Both the position numbers and the translations under genes were made by a program. A stretch of DNA of 64,000 nt. Origin: Candidatus Woesearchaeota archaeon. GTDB taxonomy: Archaea; Nanobdellota; Nanobdellia; Woesearchaeales; JACJVW01. The stretch is from positions 1 to 64,000 of the forward strand of contig JACJVW010000001.1 of assembly GCA_020637435.1 (NCBI GenBank). Direction: 5' to 3'. Shown piece after piece: positions 42,021 through 51,024 of the stretch (the first letter of the stretch is position 1; each line of letters opens with the position of its first letter). The notes below the pieces were generated by a model that worked only from the letters and a program-made list of their open reading frames with translations, was not told the DNA's origin and did no database searches.

Positions 42021-42111
42021 CTTTTAAATCTCAACTAATTCTCCGGTATTAACCACAATCACCTCTTTTTCCCAGCAGAACACTCATCAAGAGTGTTTTG
42101 TTGGGTTTTTT
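42021..42111 (+). terminator. Strong hairpin terminator, possibly ending a small RNA
   Basis: CCCAGCAGAACACTC (42071-42085) pairs with GAGTGTTTTGTTGGG (42091-42105) through 15 pairs including two G-U, with loop ATCAA and then six T. The wobbles favour the plus-strand RNA. It could end transcription of the CRP-like gene. A separate CCTTTTAAATC box about 30 bases upstream of position 42050 could instead drive a small RNA of about 60 bases ending here. Confidence 0.6.
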
Positions 42112-42161
42112 CAATCTTCTACAGCATAACTCTTAAGAAGGATACAGAGGTCCTCTTATGT

Positions 42162-43904
42162 ATGCGCAACGTATTCATCATCACTATCCTCATCCTACTC
42201 GTACTGCCGCTTGCTAGCGCTCAGAAAACGATGCCCATCCTTGCTATAAAAGCGACAGATGATTTCAATGAAACAGGCAGTATAGCGCGCATATTCCTTG
42301 ACAAACAACCAGGATCAGGCAGGGTATTCATCGATACGATCCCCATCTCAAAAGCGGATACTCAGATGTCAACAAGGCTTGCCAACCGCATTGCTTGCGA
42401 CATCACCAAGAATTCATGCGAACACAAAGATTTCTTCTATACCATCCGTGCAGGCTCATCCATCATCGGAGGACCAAGCGCAAGCGCAGCGGCAGCTATC
42501 ATCACCGTAGCTGACATAGACAATCTGGAGATCAATGAAGGTGTAAGTATTACCGGCACCATCAATTCTGGCAATATCATCGGACCTGTAGGCGGACTCC
42601 CTGAAAAGATAAGAGCGGCAAAAGCCGCCAACCTCACCACAGTCCTTATACCAAAAGGTGAATCCATCGTACCGCAAGAGAATGAGACTATCAATCTCAC
42701 AATACTAGGTGATGAGCTTGGCATCAATGTCATCGAAGTAGGAACGCTTGAGGAAGCTCTGCTATATGTGACTGGCAAAGACTATCGCAAAGAAGAGAAG
42801 CAGGTCAGGATATCCGCAGACTACACCTCGACCATGCGTGACCTCTCAGAACTCCTCTGCGACAGAACGGCGGCTCTGACGAGAGATGTCAGCAAAGATT
42901 CCCTAGAGAACTGGACCGATAGAGAGCTAACAATAAATTTCACTCGATGGGGTAAGGAAGCGTATCAGGATAAACTATATTATTCCGCCGCATCATATTG
43001 CTTCGGCGCCAATGTGCGGCTCAATACGCACCTGATGGAAAACAATGGACTCTCATCTGCAGATATGCAATTATACGTCGATGAACTCAAAAAAGAGACT
43101 GCACGGGCGCTGCTTGATATCAAATCTAAAGACATACAGACGATAACTGACCTGCAGACCTACATGATAGTCAACGAACGCTACCAGGAAGCGATCGAAA
43201 GCCTACAGGAGATAAAGTTTGAAAATGGCACTGTTCCCTATTACCTTATCGCATACAGCGAAGAGCGCCTTCGCAGCGGAGACGCCTGGGCGGAGTTCTT
43301 CGGTAGTCCAGGCACTGAATTCAGTATTGACGAGCAGGCGCTTCATGATTCCTGTCTCACCAAGATTGACGAAGCTGATGAGATCTATCAGTACATCAAT
43401 CTGCTCTTCCCCTCACAATTCACTGACCTTAGGGAAGAATACTCCAGGGCATACAGTAGCTATGAACGCGGTGATTACGCTATTTGCCTCTTTAAAGCAT
43501 CCAAAGTCAAAGCGCGTTCCAACGTGATGATGACTTCATTTGGCGTCCGCAGTGAGAACATCAATACCATCCTGGACCTCAAGCTCGATGTTGCTGAACA
43601 GCACATCGCTGAGCAGACAGCATCCGGAAAGTTCCCCATTGTCGGCTACTCCTACCTTGAATACGCGCGCTCCCTGCAACAGAACGACCCGTACTCTGCT
43701 ATGCTCTATGCCGAATATGCTCTTGAGCTCAGCAATCTTGACCTGTACTTCAAACAACCAAGCGGGTTTACTTTCTACTACGACTACCGAGACTCCATGA
43801 TGTTTATTGCGGGAATTCTCTTCGGTTTTGCGTTTGCGTCCACCATCTATCTGGCAAGAGAACTACGCAAGAAAAAGAAAAGTAAGAGAAGAAAAAAATA
43901 CTGA
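42162..43904 (+). CDS. Membrane-anchored Lon-like (S16) serine protease
   Basis: About 580 residues. A signal peptide (VFIITILILLVLPLASA) is followed by a Lon-type proteolytic domain with the catalytic Ser in SIIGGPSASAAAAIITVA and Lys in IIGPVGGLPEKIRAAKAANL. The rest is a helical domain of about 330 residues and a C-terminal transmembrane helix (SMMFIAGILFGFAFASTIYL) with a basic tail. No ATPase domain. It matches the COG1750 secreted Lon-like group of archaea, acting outside the membrane. A CTTAAGAAG box lies about 27 bases before 42162, which beats the ATG at 42093. Confidence 0.88.
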   Translation: MRNVFIITILILLVLPLASAQKTMPILAIKATDDFNETGSIARIFLDKQPGSGRVFIDTIPISKADTQMSTRLANRIACDITKNSCEHKDFFYTIRAGSSIIGGPSASAAAAIITVADIDNLEINEGVSITGTINSGNIIGPVGGLPEKIRAAKAANLTTVLIPKGESIVPQENETINLTILGDELGINVIEVGTLEEALLYVTGKDYRKEEKQVRISADYTSTMRDLSELLCDRTAALTRDVSKDSLENWTDRELTINFTRWGKEAYQDKLYYSAASYCFGANVRLNTHLMENNGLSSADMQLYVDELKKETARALLDIKSKDIQTITDLQTYMIVNERYQEAIESLQEIKFENGTVPYYLIAYSEERLRSGDAWAEFFGSPGTEFSIDEQALHDSCLTKIDEADEIYQYINLLFPSQFTDLREEYSRAYSSYERGDYAICLFKASKVKARSNVMMTSFGVRSENINTILDLKLDVAEQHIAEQTASGKFPIVGYSYLEYARSLQQNDPYSAMLYAEYALELSNLDLYFKQPSGFTFYYDYRDSMMFIAGILFGFAFASTIYLARELRKKKKSKRRKKY

Positions 43905-43907
43905 ACT

Positions 43908-44495
43908 TTAACCCATTCGGGAAGCGACAGCATCCCAGTTGATAATCTTGAAAAAATTCTCAAGCCACTCCGGTCGTCTGTTCTGGTACTTCAGATAGTA
44001 TGCGTGTTCCCAGACATCACAGACCAGCAGGATGGTATATCCTGGAATAATTGCCTTCTGGTGATTCTCGCAGGTAAAGATACGAAGCTCGCCATCAGCA
44101 TCCGCAGCCAGGATACCCCATCCTGAGCCTTCAACCTGAGCGGTTGCGGCTGAAAACTGTGCTTTAAATGTAGCGAAGTCACCAAATGTTGACTCAATCT
44201 TTTCAAGCAAAGCTCCGCTTGGAGCATTGTCTTCACTACCTGGTCGAAGATTCTCCCAGAACATGCAGTGCAAAGCGTGTCCGCCGCCGTGGAATGCGAT
44301 CTCCTTGCTCCAGTGCTTCATAAGACTATAATCACCAGACTCACGAGCCTCTTCAACCTTGCTGACAGCTTTGTTAAATCCATCGACATACGCCTGATGA
44401 TGTTTAGAATGATGCAGCTCAACGGTCTGAGCGTCATAATATGGTTCTAATGCATCATATGCATAGGGTAATTTTGGTAAAACTGCTTTTTCCAT
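43908..44495 (-). CDS. Iron/manganese superoxide dismutase
   Basis: 195 residues. Metal ligands: His in VELHHSKHHQAYVDG, His in GGGHALHCMFWENL, Asp and His in VCDVWEHAYYLKYQNRR. Converts superoxide to oxygen and hydrogen peroxide, which suggests contact with oxygen. GGGAGGT seven bases before the ATG at 44495 fixes the start. Metal choice (Fe or Mn) is not decided by these motifs. Confidence 0.95.
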   Translation of the reverse strand: MEKAVLPKLPYAYDALEPYYDAQTVELHHSKHHQAYVDGFNKAVSKVEEARESGDYSLMKHWSKEIAFHGGGHALHCMFWENLRPGSEDNAPSGALLEKIESTFGDFATFKAQFSAATAQVEGSGWGILAADADGELRIFTCENHQKAIIPGYTILLVCDVWEHAYYLKYQNRRPEWLENFFKIINWDAVASRMG

Positions 44496-44626
44496 TGGTA
44501 TAACCTCCCGATAATAGAATATCGACAACCTTATAGATCTTTATAAAGCTTATGCCCATCACTTATAGCTTATACACAAAGCACAAACCCAAGAGAAGAT
44601 TTAGTTATAAAGGATAGCAACTATAC

Positions 44627-45265
44627 TTACAGATATTGCTTCATTATCTGAAAATCTTCATGAAGTATCTCACGAAGCTGAGGCCTATACAGCATAGCTG
44701 CAGGATGATACAGGGGAATTACCGTAAACATGGCATTGCTCGTACTGACCTCGACAGGTTTTCCGTGCAATTGGCTGACTCCCTGGATACCTTTCATTCC
44801 AGCAACTTTGAATCGAGCGAGCACAAATTTTGTTGAGAAATTTCCAAGTGTCGCGATAACCTTAGGCTTGATGATCTCTATCTGCTCAATCAGGTACGGC
44901 GTATGCCTAGCTATCTCATCAGGCTGCGGATCACGGTTACCCGGTGGCCGGTACTTTAGTATATTTGCGATATACGCATCGTCAAGGGTCATGCCGATAG
45001 ACTGCAGTAGGCTATCAAGCTGCTTGCCTGCAGCGCCTACAAAGGGCACACCCTGCAGATCCTCTTTTTCTCCGGGTGCTTCACCGATGAACATGATAGA
45101 CGCATCCGGATTTCCTTTGCCGAATACAATATTCTTCGCAGCATCTTTTAGCGGACATACCAGTTCTTTCTCGATCCTCTCCCGCACAGCCTCAAGCGCC
45201 TGCCGCTTATCAGTCAATTCACGCGATTCATCAACAGCGCCGTAAGTCCCAAGAGTTTTTTGCAT
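44627..45265 (-). CDS. Family-4-like uracil-DNA glycosylase lacking most Fe-S cysteines
   Basis: 212 residues with family motifs FIGEAPGEKEDLQGVPFVGA and IPLYHPAAMLYRP. In the usual enzyme four cysteines hold a [4Fe-4S] cluster; here only ELVCPL keeps one, while the KCRPP position reads KYRPP and a third site reads RHTPYL. The enzyme probably folds without the cluster. It removes uracil from DNA for base excision repair. A CTATTTAAGG box is 28 bases upstream. Confidence 0.88.
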   Translation of the reverse strand: MQKTLGTYGAVDESRELTDKRQALEAVRERIEKELVCPLKDAAKNIVFGKGNPDASIMFIGEAPGEKEDLQGVPFVGAAGKQLDSLLQSIGMTLDDAYIANILKYRPPGNRDPQPDEIARHTPYLIEQIEIIKPKVIATLGNFSTKFVLARFKVAGMKGIQGVSQLHGKPVEVSTSNAMFTVIPLYHPAAMLYRPQLREILHEDFQIMKQYL

Positions 45266-45424
45266 CGAAAAAAAGTACGGTCGGTTTCCTTAAATAGGTT
45301 TTCATCTGCAACGCCCTGTGCATATACATGAACGCCAAGTGTGCACTAGATTTCTAGCTTATGTCACACAACTACTATGTTGATTGAAGTCCATTTATAA
45401 ACTCAAATTCATTCTCCTCAACTC

Positions 45425-46417
45425 ATGTTCAGTCAGCAAAGCATCCACCATATGCTCAAGTCATATGATCAGCAGAGCAACGGACTTATCGGAAAGCTCG
45501 ATTGCCCCTGGTGGATAGAGAAAGTGGACGCCATTCAGTTCGAACTGGAGACTTCAAGGCATCTGTACAAATCTGGTGCTGAATTTTATGCGCGAAATGG
45601 TTTCGGCATTGCCATGTCAGCATGCAGTACGATGATAACGGGCATGATGGGAACACCGATTGGTGAGCTAAGGTTCACACTCATCCATGATGACGAAGAC
45701 CGCACCATTGATTCCGCAAGATTGCCCTCACCCGGCACCATAGACTATCTGCTCAACTCGCTTGACGCCATGCATGAGCATATGCTGCCGTGGATGAATA
45801 CGAAAGGAGGCCTCACCTGGATTCTCGAAAAAGACAAGCTGGTCACCACCCTTATATTGGAGGATGGTGATGAATTCTTCAAATACAATCAGGAGCATCA
45901 TAAAGGTGTTCTTAATATAAGAAAGGGCACCTTCGTCACAGACGGGCATGCGTTCGATCACAAAGGATGTGCATACCATTTTCAGGGTGAACTTTCGTAT
46001 CTGCTTCGTAAAGGCGCATTTGACAAGAATGATGTGATTGACCAAATAGAGATAGTACATCCTGATCATCCCACATTCGAGCACCTCCAGGTCGTGCAGC
46101 GCTCCTATAGAGGAAGGCGACCTGATAGCGTGATAGGCATCGAACGTCTCAGGCATGGGCTCGTGCGCTTCAATTATGATGTTTCCCTTGGAAGCATAAT
46201 TAGTGCGGTATGTATCCTTGACAAAACAATGCCCAAGACCACAATAGACAGGATGAACAATAAAGGGTATTATGCAGACGACAGGAAGATTACCTGGAGA
46301 TCATCAAGCGGTGATACTCCCGAACAATTCTATCAATTCTGCAGACAGCTCAATCAGGGAGCAAGAGAGGACAATATTGTTGTCTTACGGCCTGACCATA
46401 AGATGATGTATCGGTAA
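45425..46417 (+). CDS. Hypothetical soluble protein
   Basis: 330 residues, no signal peptide or membrane helix, mixed alpha/beta. It contains FYARNGFGIAMSACSTMITG and a histidine-rich stretch (KYNQEHHKGV). No recognisable motif. A TTTATAAAC box lies about 27 bases before the ATG. Not placed in any family. Confidence 0.6.
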   Translation: MFSQQSIHHMLKSYDQQSNGLIGKLDCPWWIEKVDAIQFELETSRHLYKSGAEFYARNGFGIAMSACSTMITGMMGTPIGELRFTLIHDDEDRTIDSARLPSPGTIDYLLNSLDAMHEHMLPWMNTKGGLTWILEKDKLVTTLILEDGDEFFKYNQEHHKGVLNIRKGTFVTDGHAFDHKGCAYHFQGELSYLLRKGAFDKNDVIDQIEIVHPDHPTFEHLQVVQRSYRGRRPDSVIGIERLRHGLVRFNYDVSLGSIISAVCILDKTMPKTTIDRMNNKGYYADDRKITWRSSSGDTPEQFYQFCRQLNQGAREDNIVVLRPDHKMMYR

Positions 46418-46450
46418 GATTTTATACCAAAAGGCATCTACCCTTGAAGA

Positions 46451-46747
46451 ATGAGACCAAGAACGACATATGGTGAATCAAAGATCGACTCTTGCGCATT
46501 CTGCGATAAACAGGGCATCTATACTAATTCTCAGAACCTTCGTGTCTGCAAAGACCATACCCATAGTATCATGAAAGATGTACAATGCATCTGCGGGAAG
46601 TACATGGAGCTTAAGAAGACGAAGAACAGTGCTTTCTTTGTGTGCCCTGACTGTGGTCCTCAAAAGATCCAACGACTAAAAGAGTTTCAGACAGGCGAAT
46701 TTAAACTCAACAAAAAATTCCGCAAAGACCCGCTCAGGGACCTTTGA
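46451..46747 (+). CDS. Zinc-ribbon protein with two Cys clusters
   Basis: 98 residues. DSCAFCDKQG with RVCKDHTH, then VQCICGKYMELKK and FFVCPDCGPQKIQ supply two zinc sites (four CxxC/CxxH knuckles). The C-terminus is basic (KLNKKFRKDPLRDL), suggesting nucleic-acid contact. A TTTTATACC box is 28 bases upstream. Family unknown. Confidence 0.72.
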   Translation: MRPRTTYGESKIDSCAFCDKQGIYTNSQNLRVCKDHTHSIMKDVQCICGKYMELKKTKNSAFFVCPDCGPQKIQRLKEFQTGEFKLNKKFRKDPLRDL

Positions 46748-46754
46748 ACATCTT

Positions 46755-46944
46755 CTACAACACAGGCGTGGCGAATAGGATAGTCAACAGCAGATACCAG
46801 TCGATGCTGCTGACCAATGCATAGAAATCCGGCAACGGCCTTCACCAAAAAAAGAGTAGCAAAGAACACAGCACCTTTGATGAGTGAGATATCATACCAC
46901 TTCATCTGCTTAAGCAGTCTATCTATCCATGTCGTAGAAAACAT
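46755..46944 (-). pseudogene. Small two-helix membrane protein split by a frameshift
   Basis: The ATG at 46944 starts FSTTWIDRLLKQMKWYDISL and a first helix GAVFFATLFLVKA. In the same frame the rest is nonsense-like. Removing one G near 46838-46843 continues in frame as PLPDFYALVSSIDWYLLLTI, then LFATPVL and a stop at 46755, giving a sensible two-helix protein of about 63 residues. Either a decayed gene, a programmed shift after the T7 run, or a sequencing error. Confidence 0.5.
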
Positions 46945-47067
46945 CCTATCACTCAGGTAAACAAAGGCATAGCTCCTATGTATAGATAAATGAGACCAGC
47001 TATGCAAAGTGGTGTAGTCCATAGAAGTGTAGAAAACTATATTAACCAAGAACACAAAATAAATCAC

Positions 47068-47358
47068 ATGGGACTATTCAAGAGCGACGAACAGGAATTG
47101 AAGGAATACTCAGATGAACTAAGGCTTTCTTCACAGCGTCTAGGTATGGTGTTAGAAGAGATCAACAAAGCAAGAAGAGGATTGACTCAAGCTAAAAAGA
47201 TTCAAGATAAAAGCCAGGCGGAAATGCATTTGCACAATCTTAAGACAGCAAGAAAGAATCTTATGCTGCTCACTCAGTCCTTAAGGACTTCTATAAAATA
47301 CGTCGCTGACATAGAAGAGAAACAGATGAGAGCCTACTTCAGAACAATAAAAAAATAA
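47068..47358 (+). CDS. Small helical coiled-coil protein
   Basis: 96 residues (MGLFKSDEQELKEYSDELRL), one long helical hairpin with heptads such as KARRGLTQAKKIQDKSQAEM. A CTATATTAA box is about 29 bases before 47068, favouring this start over the ATG at 46990. No family recognised; the divergent neighbour is the frameshifted membrane gene. Confidence 0.6.
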   Translation: MGLFKSDEQELKEYSDELRLSSQRLGMVLEEINKARRGLTQAKKIQDKSQAEMHLHNLKTARKNLMLLTQSLRTSIKYVADIEEKQMRAYFRTIKK

Positions 47359-47365
47359 AAACCGC

Positions 47366-48373
47366 CTAAGGCCTAAGCATATATCTGTTAAATTCTGTAT
47401 CAGTACTTAAGACAAATTTCTTGGGCGCACCTTCCGCAGTGAACGTCGTCTGATATGTATCAAGCGTCTTCCAGAGTTTGTAGAAATCTGGATTGGAGGA
47501 GAATGATTCGGCATAGATGCGAAATGCCTCAGCATCTCCTGCTCCTTTGATCTTCTCCGCATCACGATAAGCTTCTGTCCTTATGACCGTCGCTTGTTTG
47601 TCAGTGTCAGCACGTATTCTGATTGCTTCCTCTTCACCCTCTGAACGGTAGCCCTTTGCGATACGAGCTCTTTCAGCTATCATTCTCTGTACTACAGAGT
47701 TCTCGTTCTGCTCTGGCAGGTCTGCCCTCTTTATCCGAACATCAAAGATCTGGATACCGTACTCATCAGCTTTCACATCAGCGGCATACGTGATGTCCCT
47801 CATGATTTGTTCACGTCCTTTTTTGATAGACTCTGTATGGTAGGGAGTCCCGCCTACGGTCATGATCGGATCATTGCTAGTTCTGACAATCTCAATAAGA
47901 TTGTTCCTGCCCGTCTCTTCACGTACTTCCGAATACACGATATCATCAAGCCTGGATTGCGCACCGTTCTCTGTACGCACAGCCATCATGAACGCGAGAG
48001 GATCGTCAATGCGCCATCTTGCATACGAGTCTATCTTTAGTCTTTTCTTATCCTTGGTCACGATCTCAGTAGGTTCCGAATCGTATTCAAGTACACGATC
48101 GTCAAAAGTGGATACACTCTCAAAAAGAGGTATCTTAAAATGCAGCCCTGCCCCTCCTTCGACGTCGACACGTCCCGCATACTTCTTTGAAAGTTCAGCC
48201 ACGCGTTCCTCATCAGTTTCGCCCGCTCGCAACGAACCTATCACGATCCGTTGGGGCTCACCAAACTTCGTGATGACTGCCTGCTCGGTCTCATGCACCA
48301 TATACATTGAGTTTAGACCGATTAATGAAGCAAGACCGATAGCTCCTCCTCTTACATATGTCTTCATGCTCAT
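47366..48373 (-). CDS. hflC: HflC-like SPFH/prohibitin protein
   Basis: 335 residues. An N-terminal anchor (GGAIGLASLIGLNSMYMV) is followed by an SPFH domain (ETEQAVITKFGEPQRI, GAGLHFKIPLFESVSTFDDR) and a coiled coil rich in Ala and Glu (AERARIAKGYRSEGEEEAIR). In bacteria HflC and HflK cap the FtsH membrane protease. No FtsH is in this window. The start overlaps the hflK stop by 4 bases (ATGA), so the pair is coupled. Confidence 0.88.
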   Translation of the reverse strand: MSMKTYVRGGAIGLASLIGLNSMYMVHETEQAVITKFGEPQRIVIGSLRAGETDEERVAELSKKYAGRVDVEGGAGLHFKIPLFESVSTFDDRVLEYDSEPTEIVTKDKKRLKIDSYARWRIDDPLAFMMAVRTENGAQSRLDDIVYSEVREETGRNNLIEIVRTSNDPIMTVGGTPYHTESIKKGREQIMRDITYAADVKADEYGIQIFDVRIKRADLPEQNENSVVQRMIAERARIAKGYRSEGEEEAIRIRADTDKQATVIRTEAYRDAEKIKGAGDAEAFRIYAESFSSNPDFYKLWKTLDTYQTTFTAEGAPKKFVLSTDTEFNRYMLRP

Positions 48374-49365
48374 TTTCGAACCTCCGTCTTACCGATATCC
48401 AGGAACTGCAGTGGACCACCAAGATGTGTATCCACGATAGTCATATCAACATGGGGCATGATGGTAGCCATCGTCTCAAGATAAAGACGGTCCGCAGTGA
48501 TCTCTGGCGCGCGCTCGTATTCAGCAAGCATCTGGTTAAATCTTGCGACATCCCCTTTCGCCGTGTTCACACGTTCAGCTGCATATCCCTGCGCTTCCTG
48601 TAAAAGTCGCTCAGCACCCCCACGTGCTTTTGGCAGAACGTCATTCTGATAGCCGTACGCCTCATTGATGATCTGTCCCTTATTCTCCTTTGCGTTCACC
48701 ACATCCAAGAAAGCTTGATTAGCATGAGGATGGGGATCAACATCCTGCAGCTTAGTATCAGTGATCAATATTCCCATATGATAACCATCGACAATCTCCT
48801 GAAGTTTTGCGGTCGTCTGGTTCTGGATGCCCGTCTTTCCTATAGTCATTGCCTCATCTATGCCATGGTCACCGATGACTTGTCGAAGAGCAGCTTCTGA
48901 AGCGTCTCTCATCGTACCCTCGGGATCTTTGACATTGAAAAGATAATCACGCGAGTCCTTAACCTTGTACTGGACGATAAGTTCCGCAGCGACAATATTC
49001 TCATCGCCTGTCAGCATATGCGACTCAATGCTCCGTTTCTCGTATTGCGCTGGTGGCCCCTGTTCGACCGTGCGAAAACCAATCTCAAGTCTCCTTATAT
49101 CACTGACAGCAACCTTATCTACACTCTCGATTGGCCAGGGCATCTTGAAATGCAGTCCTGGACCTTCCGTTGAGATGTACTCTCCAAATCTGGTCACTAC
49201 TCCCTCTTCATTGGGCTTGATCTGATACATAGTTGTAAGAAGCAATGGAGCTGCAAACGCTCCTAGCGCAGCTGCTTTTGTCCATCGAGGTGCACGGCCA
49301 ACAATCTCGCTAATCGTCATTGTCCTATACGCATCATTTTCGCTATCGTATATTTTTGGTAACAT
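48370..49365 (-). CDS. hflK: HflK-like SPFH/prohibitin protein
   Basis: 331 residues. An N-terminal cytosolic segment and helix (AAALGAFAAPLLLTTMY) are followed by an SPFH domain (PNEEGVVTRFGEYISTEGPG, LHFKMPWPIESVDKV) and a C-terminal coiled coil (LPKARGGAERLLQEAQGYAA). A strong AGGAGG site lies five bases before the ATG. The order hflK-hflC is as in bacteria, which suggests acquisition of the pair. The upstream small gene overlaps its start by 23 bases. Confidence 0.88.
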   Translation of the reverse strand: MLPKIYDSENDAYRTMTISEIVGRAPRWTKAAALGAFAAPLLLTTMYQIKPNEEGVVTRFGEYISTEGPGLHFKMPWPIESVDKVAVSDIRRLEIGFRTVEQGPPAQYEKRSIESHMLTGDENIVAAELIVQYKVKDSRDYLFNVKDPEGTMRDASEAALRQVIGDHGIDEAMTIGKTGIQNQTTAKLQEIVDGYHMGILITDTKLQDVDPHPHANQAFLDVVNAKENKGQIINEAYGYQNDVLPKARGGAERLLQEAQGYAAERVNTAKGDVARFNQMLAEYERAPEITADRLYLETMATIMPHVDMTIVDTHLGGPLQFLDIGKTEVRK

Positions 49366-49861
49366 ATTCTCCTCCTTGTATCTGTTCTATTGCTGTATCA
49401 CCAAGCGTGATTCTGTGCTGCGAGAGATATGCATCCAAAGCTTGCCTATTCTCCCTGATTCTGGTACCGGCGATGTAGTTCGAGATTCCGTATCCTGTAG
49501 CCGCACCAACCAAAGCGCCCGCAGGATGCCGCAGGGTGTAAAGTCCTACCAACATCCCTCCGAGTGATAATCCGGTTGAAAGCAACATCTGATGATTTGA
49601 CGCCGTATCGACCTCACCTGATAGTGTGCAATACTCTCGAAGGATCGAACTGATATTCTGTTTCTCATCATCAGCGCCAGTGATAGGTTGAAAAGTCTCT
49701 GCTAGCAAAAGATCACGTTCATCACTGACATACGCGACTTGTATGGTGTGCGGGAGATGTTTGGTGTATAGTCTCCAGATCTTCCCGTCTACATGCATAG
49801 CATACTTTTCCGTAAAGTCTGCTTCTTTGACCTTCTGAACAATATCAGCCAGGGTGTTCAT
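49343..49861 (-). CDS. Hypothetical protein with glycine-rich membrane hairpin
   Basis: 172 residues starting MNTLADIVQKVKEADFTEKY. The N-terminal half is soluble; residues about 105-145 form a glycine-rich hydrophobic hairpin (STGLSLGGMLVGLYTLRHPA and GALVGAATGYGISNYIAG). A GGAG site lies nine bases before the ATG at 49861. It overlaps hflK by 23 bases, so it may be a partner of the SPFH complex. Unknown family. Confidence 0.62.
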   Translation of the reverse strand: MNTLADIVQKVKEADFTEKYAMHVDGKIWRLYTKHLPHTIQVAYVSDERDLLLAETFQPITGADDEKQNISSILREYCTLSGEVDTASNHQMLLSTGLSLGGMLVGLYTLRHPAGALVGAATGYGISNYIAGTRIRENRQALDAYLSQHRITLGDTAIEQIQGGEYVTKNIR

Positions 49862-49972
49862 AGTTTTCAACTCCGAGAATAAGGAGGTACAAACCGATAT
49901 TAGAAATATATCAAGATATTTTCCGGTTTTACCGCAATCTTTATGTATAACTTCCCAGTAATAAGGGACATG

Positions 49973-50998
49973 GTAGGACGGATCAATCATGACACCTTTG
50001 AACACAGTAGTAGATTAGACACCAAAGACAAGAAAATACTGACGATGCTCGCGGATAATGCGCGTGTTCCTCTCACTCAGCTGTGCAAACAAGTTGGCCT
50101 TTCCAGAGATGCCGTAGACTATCGTATCAAAAAATTAGAGAAAGACGGAGTTATCCTTAAATTCTTTCCAAATCTCAATTATGACAAGCTTGGCTATTAT
50201 ATATTTCATATCTTTCTGCTAATAGATGAGGTAGATCAGAAAAAGAAGAAGGAGCTCATTGGATTTCTTGCTGATCATCAGAACATCTATAGCGTCATAG
50301 AATACAATGACAGATGGGATCTTGAAATTGCGGTCATAGCGAAGAACCTTATTGAATTTGATGATATCATGATGGATATAGGTGTTCGCTTTCCGCAGAT
50401 TATAATGGAAAAAGACAAAGTTGAGATCATTAAAAGGTATTATACTCATTTTCTCCCTCCGCTCATAAAAAGCAGATCAAAGGAGCGAAAAAATATCAGC
50501 TTTGACAGAAAAGAACCTGTCGTACTTGATGAGAAAGATTATAGGCTTCTTAGATTGCTTTCAGAAGACTGCCGCGCATCTACGTACAAGCTTGGTGAAC
50601 GATTGAAGATAAGTTCAGATGCCGTGCTCTACAGGATGAAAAAGATGCAGGACAATGAGATCATCAGAAACTACACCATCCTGACTGATATCTCAAAGAT
50701 GCACTATCAGTGGTATACATTCAGCATTGAGATGAAGATGTTCGATAGAGAACATGAGCATCGCCTGGGTGAATTCCTGCAAGAGCATGGTGAGATCATC
50801 AGGGCTGCAAAGACATTGGGTGGCTGGGACCTTCTTCTTTACATAATTGTCAGAGACGTTAAAGAATTCCACCAGATAGTGATGGGACTTAAGCATATGT
50901 TCGCAAGCGTGGTCAAGAATTACCAGACCTGGGTCGCTTACAAAGAGCACAGTTTCAAGACTATGCCAGAGATTGTAGGCAACAGAAAACCTTTATAA
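49973..50998 (+). CDS. Tandem-domain Lrp/AsnC transcription regulator
   Basis: 341 residues made of two Lrp units. Unit 1 begins with RLDTKDKKILTMLADNARVP and recognition helix GLSRDAVDYRIKKLEKDGVI; unit 2 with VLDEKDYRLLRLLSEDCRAS and ISSDAVLYRMKKMQDNEIIR. Each is followed by an effector (RAM) domain. Normal Lrp proteins of about 150 residues have one unit, so this is an internal duplication acting as a built-in dimer. A TTTATGTATAA box about 30 bases upstream supports the ATG at 49973 over 49943. Confidence 0.85.
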   Translation, partial: VGRINHDTFEHSSRLDTKDKKILTMLADNARVPLTQLCKQVGLSRDAVDYRIKKLEKDGVILKFFPNLNYDKLGYYIFHIFLLIDEVDQKKKKELIGFLADHQNIYSVIEYNDRWDLEIAVIAKNLIEFDDIMMDIGVRFPQIIMEKDKVEIIKRYYTHFLPPLIKSRSKERKNISFDRKEPVVLDEKDYRLLRLLSEDCRASTYKLGERLKISSDAVLYRMKKMQDNEIIRNYTILTDISKMHYQWYTFSIEMKMFDREHEHRLGEFLQEHGEIIRAAKTLGGWDLLLYIIVRDVKEFHQIVMGLKHMFASVVKNYQTWVAYKEHSFKTMPEIVGNRKPL

Positions 50999-51000
50999 GC

Positions 51001-51019
51001 AAACCTGAATTTCAGGTTT
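51001..51019. promoter_or_regulatory. Perfect palindrome between promoter and start
   Basis: AAACCTGAA-T-TTCAGGTTT is a perfect nine-base inverted repeat. It directly follows the CTTTATAAGC box (50990-50999) and ends five bases before the ATG of the next gene, so it covers the expected transcription start. The adjacent Lrp-like regulator gene ends just upstream and is a candidate binder. A repressor operator is the simplest reading. Confidence 0.5.
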
Positions 51020-51024
51020 CTCCG

